Assembly: GCF_000012885.1 (NCBI RefSeq)
Contig: NC_007498.2
Location: 3,132,001 to 3,196,000 of the forward strand
Direction: 5' to 3'
Length of the DNA stretch: 64,000 nt
Origin: Syntrophotalea carbinolica DSM 2380
Lineage (GTDB): Bacteria; Desulfobacterota; Desulfuromonadia; Desulfuromonadales; Syntrophotaleaceae
Shown here: piece after piece, positions 19,917 through 28,773 of the stretch
How positions within the stretch are numbered: the first letter of the stretch is position 1
How the letters are laid out: each line of letters starts with the position of its first letter
The notes under the pieces: generated by a model
The model's input: only the letters and a program-made list of their open reading frames with translations
Told to the model about the DNA's origin: nothing
Databases searched by the model: none
Translations under genes and position numbers: made by a program

Positions 19917-20855
19917 ATGAAAACCAGCTTGTTGCAGATGCTTATCTGTCCGAATTGTCTGCCCGCCGAGATTGCCTTAAGGGCAACCGTTCATCGGCAG
20001 TCTCATGACGATATCCTCGAAGGGGATTTATGCTGCGGCAACTGCGGCCATCTGTATCCGATACGCGACGGTCTGGCGTTTTTGGAGCCGCACTACGTCC
20101 CGCGAAAGCAGGAGGGCCTCGGCTACGAATCGCCCCAGGCCCTGTCTTCCTACCTGTGGAGTCACTACGGCGACCTGATGAACGACCCCGAAGCTTCCGA
20201 TGCCTATCGCCAGTGGGCGGCTTTGATGGGTCCTGCCGACGGTCCGATTCTCGATATCGGCTCTGCCGTGGGGCGGTTTGCCTTTGAAATGCAGGATAAA
20301 TGCGATTTCGTCATCGGCATCGACAAGTCCGAAACCTTTATCCGCGCAGCCCGGGAGTTACTGACCCGTCGTTGCAAAACGGTGTCGTTGCCGGAAGAGG
20401 GGCTGCTGCAACGCCAGGTTGCCTTGCGATTGCCCGCAACCTGGCATTTGAAAAACATCGAATTCGTCGTAGGCGATGCCCAGGCGTTGCCCTTTCGGTC
20501 CGGGATCTTTGCCGGCCTGGCATCGCTGAATCTTGTCGATAAACTCCCCCAGCCCCTGCAGCACCTTAGCGAAATGGTCCGGGTCGCCCGAAAAAGCCCC
20601 GCCCAGATGCTGGTATCCGATCCTTTTTCCTGGTCACTGGAAGCCGCCGAAGAGCGGCACTGGCTGGGAGGAAAAGCCTGCCACCCCTTTCCCGGACGCG
20701 GCCTGGACAACATCGCCGCCCTGCTGCGGGGCGACCACCCGGACCTGCGCACCGCCTGGCAGATCGAGCAACGGGGCCATGTCTGGTGGAAAATCCGCAC
20801 CCATGCCAATCATTTCGAACTGATTCGCAGCTGTTTTGTCAAAGCCTGCCGCTGA
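19917..20855 (+). CDS. SAM-dependent methyltransferase with N-terminal zinc ribbon
   Basis: The 312-residue protein begins MKTSLLQMLICPNC and has a second CGNC pair about 40 residues later, forming a Trm112-like zinc ribbon. A class I methyltransferase fold follows: PILDIGSAVGRFAFEM is the SAM-binding glycine motif, FVVGDAQALPF the acidic loop and NLVDKLPQPLQHL the post-motif region. The substrate is unknown. Start chosen at the ATG after AAAGGA. It lies between a small membrane protein and a molybdopterin oxidoreductase (34-bp gap), so it may modify a partner in that unit. Confidence 0.85.
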   Translation: MKTSLLQMLICPNCLPAEIALRATVHRQSHDDILEGDLCCGNCGHLYPIRDGLAFLEPHYVPRKQEGLGYESPQALSSYLWSHYGDLMNDPEASDAYRQWAALMGPADGPILDIGSAVGRFAFEMQDKCDFVIGIDKSETFIRAARELLTRRCKTVSLPEEGLLQRQVALRLPATWHLKNIEFVVGDAQALPFRSGIFAGLASLNLVDKLPQPLQHLSEMVRVARKSPAQMLVSDPFSWSLEAAEERHWLGGKACHPFPGRGLDNIAALLRGDHPDLRTAWQIEQRGHVWWKIRTHANHFELIRSCFVKACR

Positions 20856-20889
20856 CCGGCAGCACGGGCCCAAGAGCGAGGAGTCCGCC

Positions 20890-22968
20890 ATGAAAAAGGA
20901 TACCGTATGTCGTCTGTGTTCCGCCTGCTGCCCGGTAGAAGTCACGATCCGCAACGGCAGACTGACCGCGGCCCGGCGCAAATCCTCGCTACCGCCGGAA
21001 CAATGTCAGCCGTGCCCCAAACTGCGGGCTGCCGCCGACATCACCTATTCCCCCAACCGTCTTACCACCCCGTTGATCAGGGATCGCAACGGCAAACACA
21101 ACGGCTTTCGCACAGCCGGCTGGGAGGAAGCGCTGGATGCCGTCGCCACCCGTATGCAGCAATACAGACAAGAGCATGGCGCACAATCCGTCGCCTGGTT
21201 GCGCGGCATGGCCGCGGACTGGGGCGCCCCCTGGGATTATGCGTCCCGCCTGATGCACGCATTCGGCTCGCCCAATGTCATCGGCAACGGTTCCGTGTGC
21301 CATGTCGCACGGGAAATGGCCCACGCCTTCACCTACGGCGCCATGACCATCCCTCAAATCAAAGATGCGGGCTGCATCATGGTATGGGGAAAAAACGACC
21401 AGAACACCTGTCCGCCAGCCTTTGATGCCATCCTCCAGGCGCGCCGGCAGGGTGCCCGGCTGATCGTCATCGACCCGGTCCGTACACCGCTGGCGGAGAT
21501 GGCCGACATCTGGCTGCAGATCAAGCCCGGATATGACGGCTTACTGGCCATGGCCATGATCGACACCATTATCGACGAAGAATTATTTGACCGCGACTTC
21601 GTCCGGCAGTGGTGCCTGGGCTTTGACGAGCTGCGCCGCGTTGCCCAGACCTTTACCGCGGAAAACATAGCCGACAAACTCTGGCTGACTGCGGCCGATA
21701 TCCGCAACACCGCACGCCTTTACGCCACCACCTCGCCGGCCTGCATCGTCGACGGCAACGGTCTCGACATGCAACTGCCGGTGTTCGATGCCACCCGTGC
21801 GGTGTGCATGCTGCGCGCGCTGACCGGCAACCTTGACCGCCCCGGCGGCGACTTGATTCCCCAGCCGGTTCCGACCCGGGATATGCAACTGAAGGAACGC
21901 CTGCCTGCGGATCTGCCGCCCATCACCTGCAACTATTCCCTGTTCAGCAGCTTTCATCACAACTGGGGGCTGCATGCCCAATCGTCGCTCATCGACGCCA
22001 TTTTGGAGGAACGCCCCTACCCGATCCGCATGCTGATCGTACAATCCGGCAACCCTGCCGTCACCATGACCGACACCAACCGGGTGCGCCAGGCGCTGCA
22101 GAAACTCGAGTGTCTGGTAGCCATCGATCTGTTTGCCACCAGCACCACTCAACTGGCCGATATCGTACTGCCCGCCGCCGGATGTTTTGAAAAAACCCAG
22201 CTTAACCGGGCCGCGCTGCGCCACAGCCTGGTCACGTTGCAGGATCAGGTCATCGACTGCATCGGCGATAGCTGGCCGGACTGGAAAATCACCTTTGAAC
22301 TGGGGCGCAGGCTCGGCCTTGACAAGGAGTTCCCCTGGCAAACCGTCGAAGGGGCCATCGACTACCAGCTCCAGCCGGCCGGCTTGACCACGGCCCGATT
22401 GCGCTCATCCCCCTCGGGCATAGCCTGGTGCCGGGTCGAGCATGAAAAATTTGTTTCGCAGGGATTTCGCACGCCGTCGGGCAAGGTCGAATTTTCCTCC
22501 CCGAGGCTGGCGGAAAACGGCTATCCGGCGGTGCCTTTCGGGCACGGATTCGACAGCCCCTTAAGTGATGCCGGCCAGCAGGCTGCATTCCCCTTCATCG
22601 GCATCAGCGGAGAACGCTGCAACCGTTATACCCACTCCCAGTTTCGCCAGGTTCCCGCCCTGCGGAAACAGGAACCGGAAGGATACGTCGACATCCACCC
22701 CGAAGACGCTCAGCGGCTCGCTGTTATCGACGGCACCCTGCTGCAAGTCTCGACCCCCAGGGGCTGCATCCGCATGAAAGCCCGCATCTCCGACCGGATT
22801 CATCCCGGATCGATACTCATCGCCTGGGGATGGGGCGAGGTCGATCCGCGCTGGAGCATCAACAACCTGACCGACGATACGCTACGCAATCCCGTGACTG
22901 CGACCCCGTCCAATCGCAGCTTCATGTGCAAAGTCGAAAAATGCCAGCAGGCCGACAAAGGTGTTTGA
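20890..22968 (+). CDS. Molybdopterin-dependent oxidoreductase, single-subunit type
   Basis: The 692-residue protein belongs to the DMSO-reductase superfamily. At the N-terminus VCRLCSACCPVEV followed by a distant QCQPCPK supplies a [4Fe-4S] site. GNGSVCHVARE near residue 140 offers a cysteine that could ligate Mo or W. Molybdopterin-binding segments include LIVIDPVRTPLAEMADIWL, LVAIDLFATSTTQLADIVLPAA and the C-terminal dinucleotide-binding domain. There is no twin-arginine signal, so it is cytoplasmic, and no electron-transfer or membrane subunit lies beside it. The layout resembles acetylene hydratase and other lone enzymes, but the Asp after the second iron-sulfur Cys of that hydratase is Ser here. 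The reaction is unknown. Confidence 0.88.
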   Translation: MKKDTVCRLCSACCPVEVTIRNGRLTAARRKSSLPPEQCQPCPKLRAAADITYSPNRLTTPLIRDRNGKHNGFRTAGWEEALDAVATRMQQYRQEHGAQSVAWLRGMAADWGAPWDYASRLMHAFGSPNVIGNGSVCHVAREMAHAFTYGAMTIPQIKDAGCIMVWGKNDQNTCPPAFDAILQARRQGARLIVIDPVRTPLAEMADIWLQIKPGYDGLLAMAMIDTIIDEELFDRDFVRQWCLGFDELRRVAQTFTAENIADKLWLTAADIRNTARLYATTSPACIVDGNGLDMQLPVFDATRAVCMLRALTGNLDRPGGDLIPQPVPTRDMQLKERLPADLPPITCNYSLFSSFHHNWGLHAQSSLIDAILEERPYPIRMLIVQSGNPAVTMTDTNRVRQALQKLECLVAIDLFATSTTQLADIVLPAAGCFEKTQLNRAALRHSLVTLQDQVIDCIGDSWPDWKITFELGRRLGLDKEFPWQTVEGAIDYQLQPAGLTTARLRSSPSGIAWCRVEHEKFVSQGFRTPSGKVEFSSPRLAENGYPAVPFGHGFDSPLSDAGQQAAFPFIGISGERCNRYTHSQFRQVPALRKQEPEGYVDIHPEDAQRLAVIDGTLLQVSTPRGCIRMKARISDRIHPGSILIAWGWGEVDPRWSINNLTDDTLRNPVTATPSNRSFMCKVEKCQQADKGV

Positions 22969-23002
22969 GACGACACTCTCGGCGATCATGGCATCCCAAC
23001 CT

Positions 23003-23051
23003 AAACAGGCCGCCGGGAGTATGACAAGGCAACTCCCGGCGGCCTGTTTTC
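23003..23051 (+). terminator. Strong rho-independent terminator after the molybdopterin gene
   Basis: An 18-bp perfect stem (23003-23020 with 23032-23049), 11-nt loop, ends in TTTT. It follows the stop codon by 35 bp and closes the operon 19537-22968. Confidence 0.9.
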
Positions 23052-23094
23052 AGGTATGGCATCTTTGCATGGCGTTTTAAAACACCGCACGACA

Positions 23095-23262
23095 CTATTT
23101 GGGCCGACGATAATGACTACCGATCAGGCACAGGAGCAGCAGCAGCGAAAAAATACGCCAAGCCAGCAGTGAATTCCATAAGCCTTCCAATAGCTGCCCC
23201 ATTTGCACAAACCACTCATAAAGGCTACCGCCCAGCAACGCGCGCATGGAATCCATCAACAT
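23095..23262 (-). CDS. Small membrane protein, 55 residues
   Basis: The short frame starts MLMDSMRALLGGSLYEWFVQ and has one hydrophobic helix (about residues 32-47, LLAWRIFSLLLLLCLIG) ending in a basic tail HYRRPK. GAGGGGAG lies about 9 nt before the ATG. A longer in-frame start at 23349 is unsupported. No family was recognised; the ribosome binding site and typical single-helix layout are the only support. Confidence 0.45.
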   Translation of the reverse strand: MLMDSMRALLGGSLYEWFVQMGQLLEGLWNSLLAWRIFSLLLLLCLIGSHYRRPK

Positions 23263-23618
23263 TGGTCCATCTCCCCTCAGCAAACACGTTTTCTGATTAA
23301 AAGTTCCACCCCGGTTCATACAGTGTGCCGCAGATTCGTCAACAGGCAACCCGACTCATGGGAAAAGTTGGCATGCCTTGCCATTTTTCCGGAGAAGCGC
23401 ATGGGGCAGGTTGAGTCGCCGGCAACCCGTACCTGTACCGCCGCGACAGGTCAGCTACGCCGGTCCGAAGATTGAGGCCCGTCGAAACACCCCGGCAGGG
23501 TTGGCAAAAACCGACATCCAAAAAGCCGGATGTGCCACACGGATAATGAACCGTGCACAACGAAAAGGGGCCGCGTTCCTTGCTATGGAAGCGGCCCCCG
23601 TCCTACAAAACAGCAGGG
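23263..23618. other. Gene-free gap with clustered hairpins
   Basis: This 356-bp stretch has no convincing gene. It contains consecutive perfect stems: ACCTGT/ACAGGT (23431-23451), ACATCC/GGATGT (23514-23533), CACGG/CCGTG (23538-23555) and the terminator at 23563-23598. Whether the first three form an RNA or are decayed sequence cannot be told by eye. Confidence 0.35.
23563..23598 (-). terminator. Terminator of the YdgA-type gene
   Basis: On the minus strand GGGGCCGC TTCC...GGAA GCGGCCCC is followed by TTTTCG, about 20 bp past the stop codon of the minus-strand gene. Confidence 0.85.
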
Positions 23619-24920
23619 TTATTGGGATACGGGCTTGCCATTCAGACTGGCCTTGCCTTCGGCGAAGGAAAGCTCCGCTTCCAGGCCGTTATTTTCGGTT
23701 TTTACCAGAATCCCCTCGGAAACCAGGGATTGTGCAAGACTTGCGGCTTGACTGGACAGATCCTCAGCCGAAAACTGCTCGCCCTGCATGGCGCTGACCA
23801 GTCGATAGCCTGAGACGAAGGCGTCCGCATCGAAATACACCGTCGCTCCGGCACGGACACCTTTCACATCGAACGCAGGACGATTTTCCTGCTGCATGTT
23901 TTCCACGTCCACAAAGCCCTGTGCATGGATGTTTCCGCCGGCGGTCTCCAACGCCAGGGTCTCCAGTTTGAAATGCATGCCTTTTTGCAGCAACTCGACA
24001 GTCTTTGACATAATCTGCAATTGAATCAAGAACGGATCAACATCGCTCCCGGCCAGGGCCTCCGCCGACATGCTGCCGTAAACCTCCTGAAGTGCCCTGG
24101 CAGCATCGGCGTCCATGCCGGTAATCTCGAATTTCAATCGACCATTGCTACAGGCCTCGCCCGCAACCGCCAGGTCTGCAAAGGCAACATCCACGTATTG
24201 GTTCAGCGTCCGATCGGTAAGGGTACTGTTAAAACGGTAGCTAAGCCCGTTCAGTTCGTATCCGGCAACACCTTCGCGATTGAGGAGGATTTTATCCAAC
24301 TGCAGCACGCCCTCCCCCAGCGGAAAACCTCCTTGCTCCCGGTAGTTGAAAAATCCGTGAAAACCATCAAAAGTCAGATCCTGAATTTCGGGGGTCCGAA
24401 CCTGCATGCTGGCAACCTTGAAGTCGAAATCCCCATCATCCATCCCGGCATTCAGGCTGCCGTTCATCTCAAGCCCCTGCAGTCGGATGCGGAGGCCATC
24501 CCGATCCGTTTCCATGACCGGTATGTTCATCCGCATATCGGAGTTGCCGGTCAGACCGAAATGGCTGACCATCTGCAATTGTTCCAAAGGCAGATACGCA
24601 CCTATCTCGGCCAGGCCCTGTTCATCGTAGGCTTCCTGATTGACGGTCGTTACCACTTTGGCGCCCCAGGGCAGATGCGTCACCTTGTGCAGCAAATGCA
24701 GGGGAACCGCCTTCCCTAACACCACAGAAGTTCGAGCCTCGGATTGCAGCAACCCCTTCGTGTAGTCATCGAGGCTCACTTTTACCGCGGGACCATACAA
24801 CTCCCCGGTTTTTTCCGCCTGAGCGGCAAAAATCTTCTCGGCTTGAAAACTCGAATACCATGTCGCCCCCAACAGGCCGGCGACAAGCAACGCACCAACG
24901 ATAATAACGATTTTTTTCAT
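23619..24920 (-). CDS. YdgA-like protein (DUF945 family)
   Basis: The 433-residue protein starts MKKIVIIVGALLVAGLLGATWYSS, an N-terminal membrane anchor or signal. The layout matches the DUF945/YdgA family: a long beta-rich periplasmic domain with repeated amphipathic strands such as GLRIRLQGLEMNGSL, VDVAFADLAVAG and FKLETLALETAGGNI. The family has no firmly known function; it is envelope-associated. It is monocistronic, with a terminator after the stop. Confidence 0.8.
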   Translation of the reverse strand: MKKIVIIVGALLVAGLLGATWYSSFQAEKIFAAQAEKTGELYGPAVKVSLDDYTKGLLQSEARTSVVLGKAVPLHLLHKVTHLPWGAKVVTTVNQEAYDEQGLAEIGAYLPLEQLQMVSHFGLTGNSDMRMNIPVMETDRDGLRIRLQGLEMNGSLNAGMDDGDFDFKVASMQVRTPEIQDLTFDGFHGFFNYREQGGFPLGEGVLQLDKILLNREGVAGYELNGLSYRFNSTLTDRTLNQYVDVAFADLAVAGEACSNGRLKFEITGMDADAARALQEVYGSMSAEALAGSDVDPFLIQLQIMSKTVELLQKGMHFKLETLALETAGGNIHAQGFVDVENMQQENRPAFDVKGVRAGATVYFDADAFVSGYRLVSAMQGEQFSAEDLSSQAASLAQSLVSEGILVKTENNGLEAELSFAEGKASLNGKPVSQ

Positions 24921-24988
24921 GACCTCTCCCGATAACAGTAATTAGCTTCCGTTTTCAAAATACCGCATGGCATACCGATCTTGCCTGA

Positions 24989-26482
24989 TTACAAGGATTC
25001 CGCCGTACCGCTGCGCCCAGCTTCGCATGTCACCCTGGAAGTATAACCTCCTTCCGGCGCGGGAACCATTTCCAGACTATGCGTTATGCAGGGAATGCAG
25101 TCCTCCGGATGGTGGGTCACATAAAGGATCTGGGTATGGCCACGCGTCCCGAGAAAGTCGACAAGCTTTAAAACCATTTCCCGGTTGATCGCGTCCAGGC
25201 CCTGGCACGGTTCGTCCAGAATCAACAACCGGGGCTGCTTGATCATCGCTCTGGCCATAAGCACCATACGCTGTTCCCCGTACGACAGACTGCGCAACGG
25301 AGCATGGCGTTTGTCCTGCAGGTGAAGGATTTCCAGCCACTGCAGGGCGATGGCCCGTTGTGCGGAAGAGTAGCGGTGATAAACCCCGATACTGTCGAAG
25401 AAACCGGAAATGACCGCAAGCTCTGCCGTCACACCAACCCGATAGCTCTGCTGGAAAGCGGTGGACACCAGACCGATTTGTTTCTTGATATCCCAAACAC
25501 TCTCCCCTGTGCCGCGCTGCCGACCGAACAGACGAATGTCGTTGGCATAAGCCTGGGGATTGTCGCCCGAAACCAGACTCAGTAAAGTCGATTTACCGGA
25601 GCCGTTGGGACCACTGATCTTCCAATGCTGCCCGGGCGACACCGTCCAGTTGAGCCGGTTCAGAACATATTTGCCATCATAGCGCACCATCACGTCTTTC
25701 ATTTCGACCAGCGCTGCGTCATCGCGCACGGAACCGGCGTCGCTCCCTTTGGGAACGGCCGGCAAACGCTCCGGCAGGGCATAATGAAAGGCGTGAAACC
25801 GCAACAGCGCCTCGGAGGCGAGAAGTTCTTCACGGGGACCGCTTGCGAAGATGCGACAGTCGCGCAGGTAGGCCAGATGGGTTATGCAGGGCAGAATTTC
25901 GCTGAACCGGTTCAGCAGAAGGACAAGGCGCAACCCCCGCTGGGCCAGATCACTGATCAGACTCCGCACAACTTGACAGGATGCCTGATCCAATCCGTCA
26001 AACGGTTCGTCGAGCACCAGCAGTTCGGGATCCTGTAACAACGCCCGGCAGATCACCACCTTGCGCATTTCACCCGTCGATAAAAACCGGATACCGCGCT
26101 CCAGCAGATCGGAAAAATGCAGCTGCGCGGCAAGCTTGTGAAGCCTTGGGGCGGCATCGGGCTGCCCTTCAAGAATAAAATCCCGTACCGAAGTCCCCTG
26201 GTCGATGCGGTCGAGAAAATCCGTATCGTCGTTGTAACGCTCGATCTCGAGAATCTCGTTGACCGTTTCAAAAGCAATGAAAGCCGACTTTTCCACGGTA
26301 TCCAGAAAACCGGAGTCGACCTCGAGTTCGCCGCACAGCAGCCTGCCCAGAGCCGATTTTCCCGAGCCGTTGGCGCCGACGATGGCCCAATGGTCATCGC
26401 CACCGATGTGTAAAGAGATATCCCTCAGCCAGGCATGCTTGCCAATGCGTGCCGTAACCCCGTCAAGACCGATAATCGCCAA
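24989..26482 (-). CDS. ModF-like protein with two ABC ATPase domains
   Basis: Two ABC domains lie in one chain and there are no membrane segments. Domain 1 has Walker A GANGSGKS, LSTGEMRKVVICRAL and LLVLDEPFDG. Domain 2 has GPNGSGKS, LSYGEQRMVLMARAM and LLILDEPCQGLD. This matches ModF (PhrA), the double ATPase beside E. coli modABC, in length (497 vs about 490 residues) and order. There are no modABC genes here, so a role in molybdate is only a guess. I start at TTG 26482 because GGGAG sits 6 nt before it and the extended frame overlaps the previous gene by 53 bp. Confidence 0.85.
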   Translation of the reverse strand: MAIIGLDGVTARIGKHAWLRDISLHIGGDDHWAIVGANGSGKSALGRLLCGELEVDSGFLDTVEKSAFIAFETVNEILEIERYNDDTDFLDRIDQGTSVRDFILEGQPDAAPRLHKLAAQLHFSDLLERGIRFLSTGEMRKVVICRALLQDPELLVLDEPFDGLDQASCQVVRSLISDLAQRGLRLVLLLNRFSEILPCITHLAYLRDCRIFASGPREELLASEALLRFHAFHYALPERLPAVPKGSDAGSVRDDAALVEMKDVMVRYDGKYVLNRLNWTVSPGQHWKISGPNGSGKSTLLSLVSGDNPQAYANDIRLFGRQRGTGESVWDIKKQIGLVSTAFQQSYRVGVTAELAVISGFFDSIGVYHRYSSAQRAIALQWLEILHLQDKRHAPLRSLSYGEQRMVLMARAMIKQPRLLILDEPCQGLDAINREMVLKLVDFLGTRGHTQILYVTHHPEDCIPCITHSLEMVPAPEGGYTSRVTCEAGRSGTAESL

Positions 26483-26504
26483 CTGCCACTCCCGTAGATA
26501 CCTG

Positions 26505-27293
26505 TTATTTGATGGGCGTAAAAACCCGCCCCACCTGTTTGAAGCGCTTGACGGCAATGGTATCGTAAAGGCCCTTGATGGTCACGGTCAAATATGGTTT
26601 CGACGCATCGTCGGTAACAGGCAGCAGCTGGCTAACGGTAGCGGATGCCGGGATCACCAGGGGTTTTTTATGCACACAAGCGGAATCCATGCCCTGCAAT
26701 GTATCGGAGAATCTCCACTGAACGCTGCAATCGTCGCGAAAATCCTGCGGGGTGGGATTCTCGATGACAACGACCAGCTTGGAACCGACCTTGTCCGGGG
26801 CAATCCTGCGCCTGACGCTACGAATTTTGGGTGCGGCATACCTTGCTGCGAATTTTTTCGCAAAGACCAGAGGTTTTCCCGGCTCCAGATCCTGGCGGAT
26901 TTCCACGCGGATCCAGCGCGTACCCCGGGGAAAGGTTTGAATAACCGGCCCCTGGCTGCTACCCGGAGGAATGCTCCTATGTCCCAGCACATGACTGTCT
27001 TCCCAGGGACCGTCGATGTCCCCGGCATAGGAGGTGGTGACCTCGAGCTGGCCGGACGCTTCCCGGGAACGGTTGTTCAGGGTATACAGATACATGGGCC
27101 GCCCGTTCCACAAGGTGCGAAAATCGTTCACCTCCATGGTCAACCAGGGCCGCAGCTGCCTGTCTATTTTTTCCGCCAGGGCAGGTCGAACGACATTGCG
27201 GTCCAAAGCCGGTTTTTTTGTGACTGTTTGGGCAGCGGCGAAGGTGGTCGGCAGCAACATCGACAAGCATAGGCACAAGATCCCTTTACGCAA
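26505..27293 (-). CDS. Exported protein of unknown function
   Basis: With a TTG start at 27293 the protein begins with a clean signal peptide (RKGILCLCLSMLLPTTFAAAQ) and GGAGG lies 7 nt before it. The upstream ATG/TTG extensions (to 27425) run through a promoter-like sequence and give no signal peptide. The mature part (about 240 residues) has mostly beta character with RPWLTMEVNDFRTLW, PRGTRWIRVEIRQDL and SKLVVVIENPTPQDF. I recognise no family. It is 22 bp upstream of the ModF-like gene, so the two are probably co-transcribed. Confidence 0.75.
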   Translation of the reverse strand: MRKGILCLCLSMLLPTTFAAAQTVTKKPALDRNVVRPALAEKIDRQLRPWLTMEVNDFRTLWNGRPMYLYTLNNRSREASGQLEVTTSYAGDIDGPWEDSHVLGHRSIPPGSSQGPVIQTFPRGTRWIRVEIRQDLEPGKPLVFAKKFAARYAAPKIRSVRRRIAPDKVGSKLVVVIENPTPQDFRDDCSVQWRFSDTLQGMDSACVHKKPLVIPASATVSQLLPVTDDASKPYLTVTIKGLYDTIAVKRFKQVGRVFTPIK

Positions 27294-27396
27294 AGGTTTT
27301 TCCTCCACCGATGTTTTGAGCGAAAGAAGCGGTACAGACCTGAAGGAACACGCGTAAAAACTCTCCCCCAAATCCCGAAGCATAACATTAATGCTT

Positions 27397-27425
27397 TTTA
27401 TGCAGCAGTTACCAACCAAAGTCAA
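27397..27425 (-). promoter_or_regulatory. Putative promoter of the exported-protein gene
   Basis: On the minus strand TTGACT (27425-27420), 17-nt spacer, CATAAA (27402-27397). It lies inside the longer open frame, which supports the downstream TTG start. The rest of 27294-27637 holds this promoter and the terminator at 27541-27570 and nothing else I can see. Confidence 0.5.
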
Positions 27426-27540
27426 GTAACTCCGTTTATGTCAGCCCGGTTCATATCAGGGGCTCCGGGCTCAATCGCGCCCAGAGGGGATCCGAACCTA
27501 TCCTTGCAACCTCATTGAAAAATGTGCCTGTTTTCAAACA

Positions 27541-27570
27541 AAAAGCCCATCGCGTGAGCGATGAGCTTTT
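27541..27570. terminator. Bidirectional-type terminator after the DUF502 gene
   Basis: AAAAGC-x-CATCGC GTGA GCGATG-x-GCTTTT: A-run before, T-run after, one internal mismatch. It lies about 70 bp past the stop of the minus-strand DUF502 gene. Confidence 0.7.
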
Positions 27571-27637
27571 ATCTCCTACTGTTTGCCGGGCTGCCGCATA
27601 AAGCACTCCAGAGCATAACAGGCCGAACCACACCTTT

Positions 27638-28315
27638 TCAGGCAGAACCTGCCGGCTTCGCACTCCCGGCCCCACGCCGGCCTTCTGCAACGGCATTGCC
27701 CTTATCGGCGGTGAGGCCTCCCGTGACCACAAAACCCATGGCCCGATGCGTGGAGATAGCCACTGGATTAACGGCGGACCGCGGGACGATCACCGTATAA
27801 CCACCGATCTGGTAACTCAGGGGAAGGTATACGGCCACTTCATCGGCATCTCCAATGCCCTCCGGAAGATTGCTGAAATCGCTGCAGGTAACGAAGCCGA
27901 GCATCCGCATAGGCATGCCGCCGAAGTCAAGCTCGACGGTCACGACCTGGTTAAACTGGGCCTCGCGCCTGGCGGCAAAGAACCCGATGAAATCCTTGAG
28001 CGAACCGTACAACACCTTTACCAGAGGAATGCGGTTCATCAGCGCTTCGCTCAGGCTGAGCATCTTGCGCACCAGAAAGGCATTTAGCGCCATGCCGAAC
28101 AAAAAAGTAAAAAGCAATCCGGCAACCAGGCCCATACCGGGGATATACCTTCCGGGTGGCAGCAGCAAGGTCAATACGGAACCGAGTACGGTTTCGGCAG
28201 AGCGCACCAGCCAGTAAAGGATATAGATGGTCAGGATGGCGGGCAGCATGGCGGCCAGCCCCTGCAACAAGGTCCTGCCGAGTCGCTTCATAAACATTGT
28301 GGCTCCTGGATTCAT
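27638..28315 (-). CDS. DUF502 family membrane protein
   Basis: The 225-residue protein has two long hydrophobic helices (about residues 15-38 and 57-80), then NRIPLVKVLYGSLKDFIGFF, VVTVELDFGGMPMRMLGFVT and a GYTVIVPRSAVNPVAISTHR segment. These mark the DUF502 family, of unknown function. An ATG a few codons downstream (MFMKRLGRTLL) is an alternative start. It precedes a terminator; the upstream 28337 gene lies 21 bp away in the same direction. Confidence 0.85.
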   Translation of the reverse strand: MNPGATMFMKRLGRTLLQGLAAMLPAILTIYILYWLVRSAETVLGSVLTLLLPPGRYIPGMGLVAGLLFTFLFGMALNAFLVRKMLSLSEALMNRIPLVKVLYGSLKDFIGFFAARREAQFNQVVTVELDFGGMPMRMLGFVTCSDFSNLPEGIGDADEVAVYLPLSYQIGGYTVIVPRSAVNPVAISTHRAMGFVVTGGLTADKGNAVAEGRRGAGSAKPAGSA

Positions 28316-28336
28316 TCCTGCCGCGACGACACATCC

Positions 28337-28708
28337 TCAGGAATAGGGTTTGTAGGGCTCAGACCTGAGACGCATGTCGAAAACACCGAGCAAGGCCCAT
28401 GCAGCGGCACGCGGAGGCATGTGCAACAACTTACGCTGGAAAGCGGTCGCCCCCCCGGGGATGCTGCCCAACAGATAATCGAGGGCAGCCCGCTGATCAG
28501 GCTGCCACACCAGCTGCATCAACTCATCGGCCGTTTCCTCGCTGGCCAGGCACGAACAATCCACCAGTCCCCAGGACATGAGTTGAAATACCGGCAGCAC
28601 CACAGGGTGCTCCGCCACACCGGCAACCTTGAGTTTAAGACTTGCCAGCCGATTTAAAGGAGTCAGTCGTAGAGATTCCGTTCTTCTGTAAGTTCTTTTA
28701 TCACACAT
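28337..28708 (-). CDS. Conserved-looking hypothetical protein
   Basis: About 123 residues, starting at an ATG near 28708 without a clear ribosome binding site. The sequence from about residue 35 on is orderly: PVFQLMSWGLVDCSCLASEE, then TADELMQLVWQPDQRAALDYLLGSI, then a helical tail. It has no membrane segment or signal. It lies immediately upstream of the DUF502 gene and may share its transcript. The true start is uncertain and no family was recognised. Confidence 0.55.
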   Translation of the reverse strand: MCDKRTYRRTESLRLTPLNRLASLKLKVAGVAEHPVVLPVFQLMSWGLVDCSCLASEETADELMQLVWQPDQRAALDYLLGSIPGGATAFQRKLLHMPPRAAAWALLGVFDMRLRSEPYKPYS

Positions 28709-28773
28709 ATACAAACACCAACCGTAAATTTACCGTCGGGGCACCTCGCCTTCCGGAGCATATCGCGGCACGC

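Noticed and set aside
20890-22968. The molybdopterin protein as an acetylene hydratase
   Set aside because: The Asp that follows the second iron-sulfur cysteine in that enzyme is Ser here, and overall similarity is only that of the superfamily.
23400-23510. A GGGTTGCCGG block on the minus strand suggesting a GEMM (c-di-GMP) or cobalamin riboswitch
   Set aside because: The conserved GACGCAAAGC core of GEMM and the B12 box are not present; only one short block matches.
27478-27560. A tRNA-like T-arm on the minus strand (GGTTCGGATCC) between the exported-protein and DUF502 genes
   Set aside because: No cloverleaf, anticodon arm or matching acceptor stem could be built around it.
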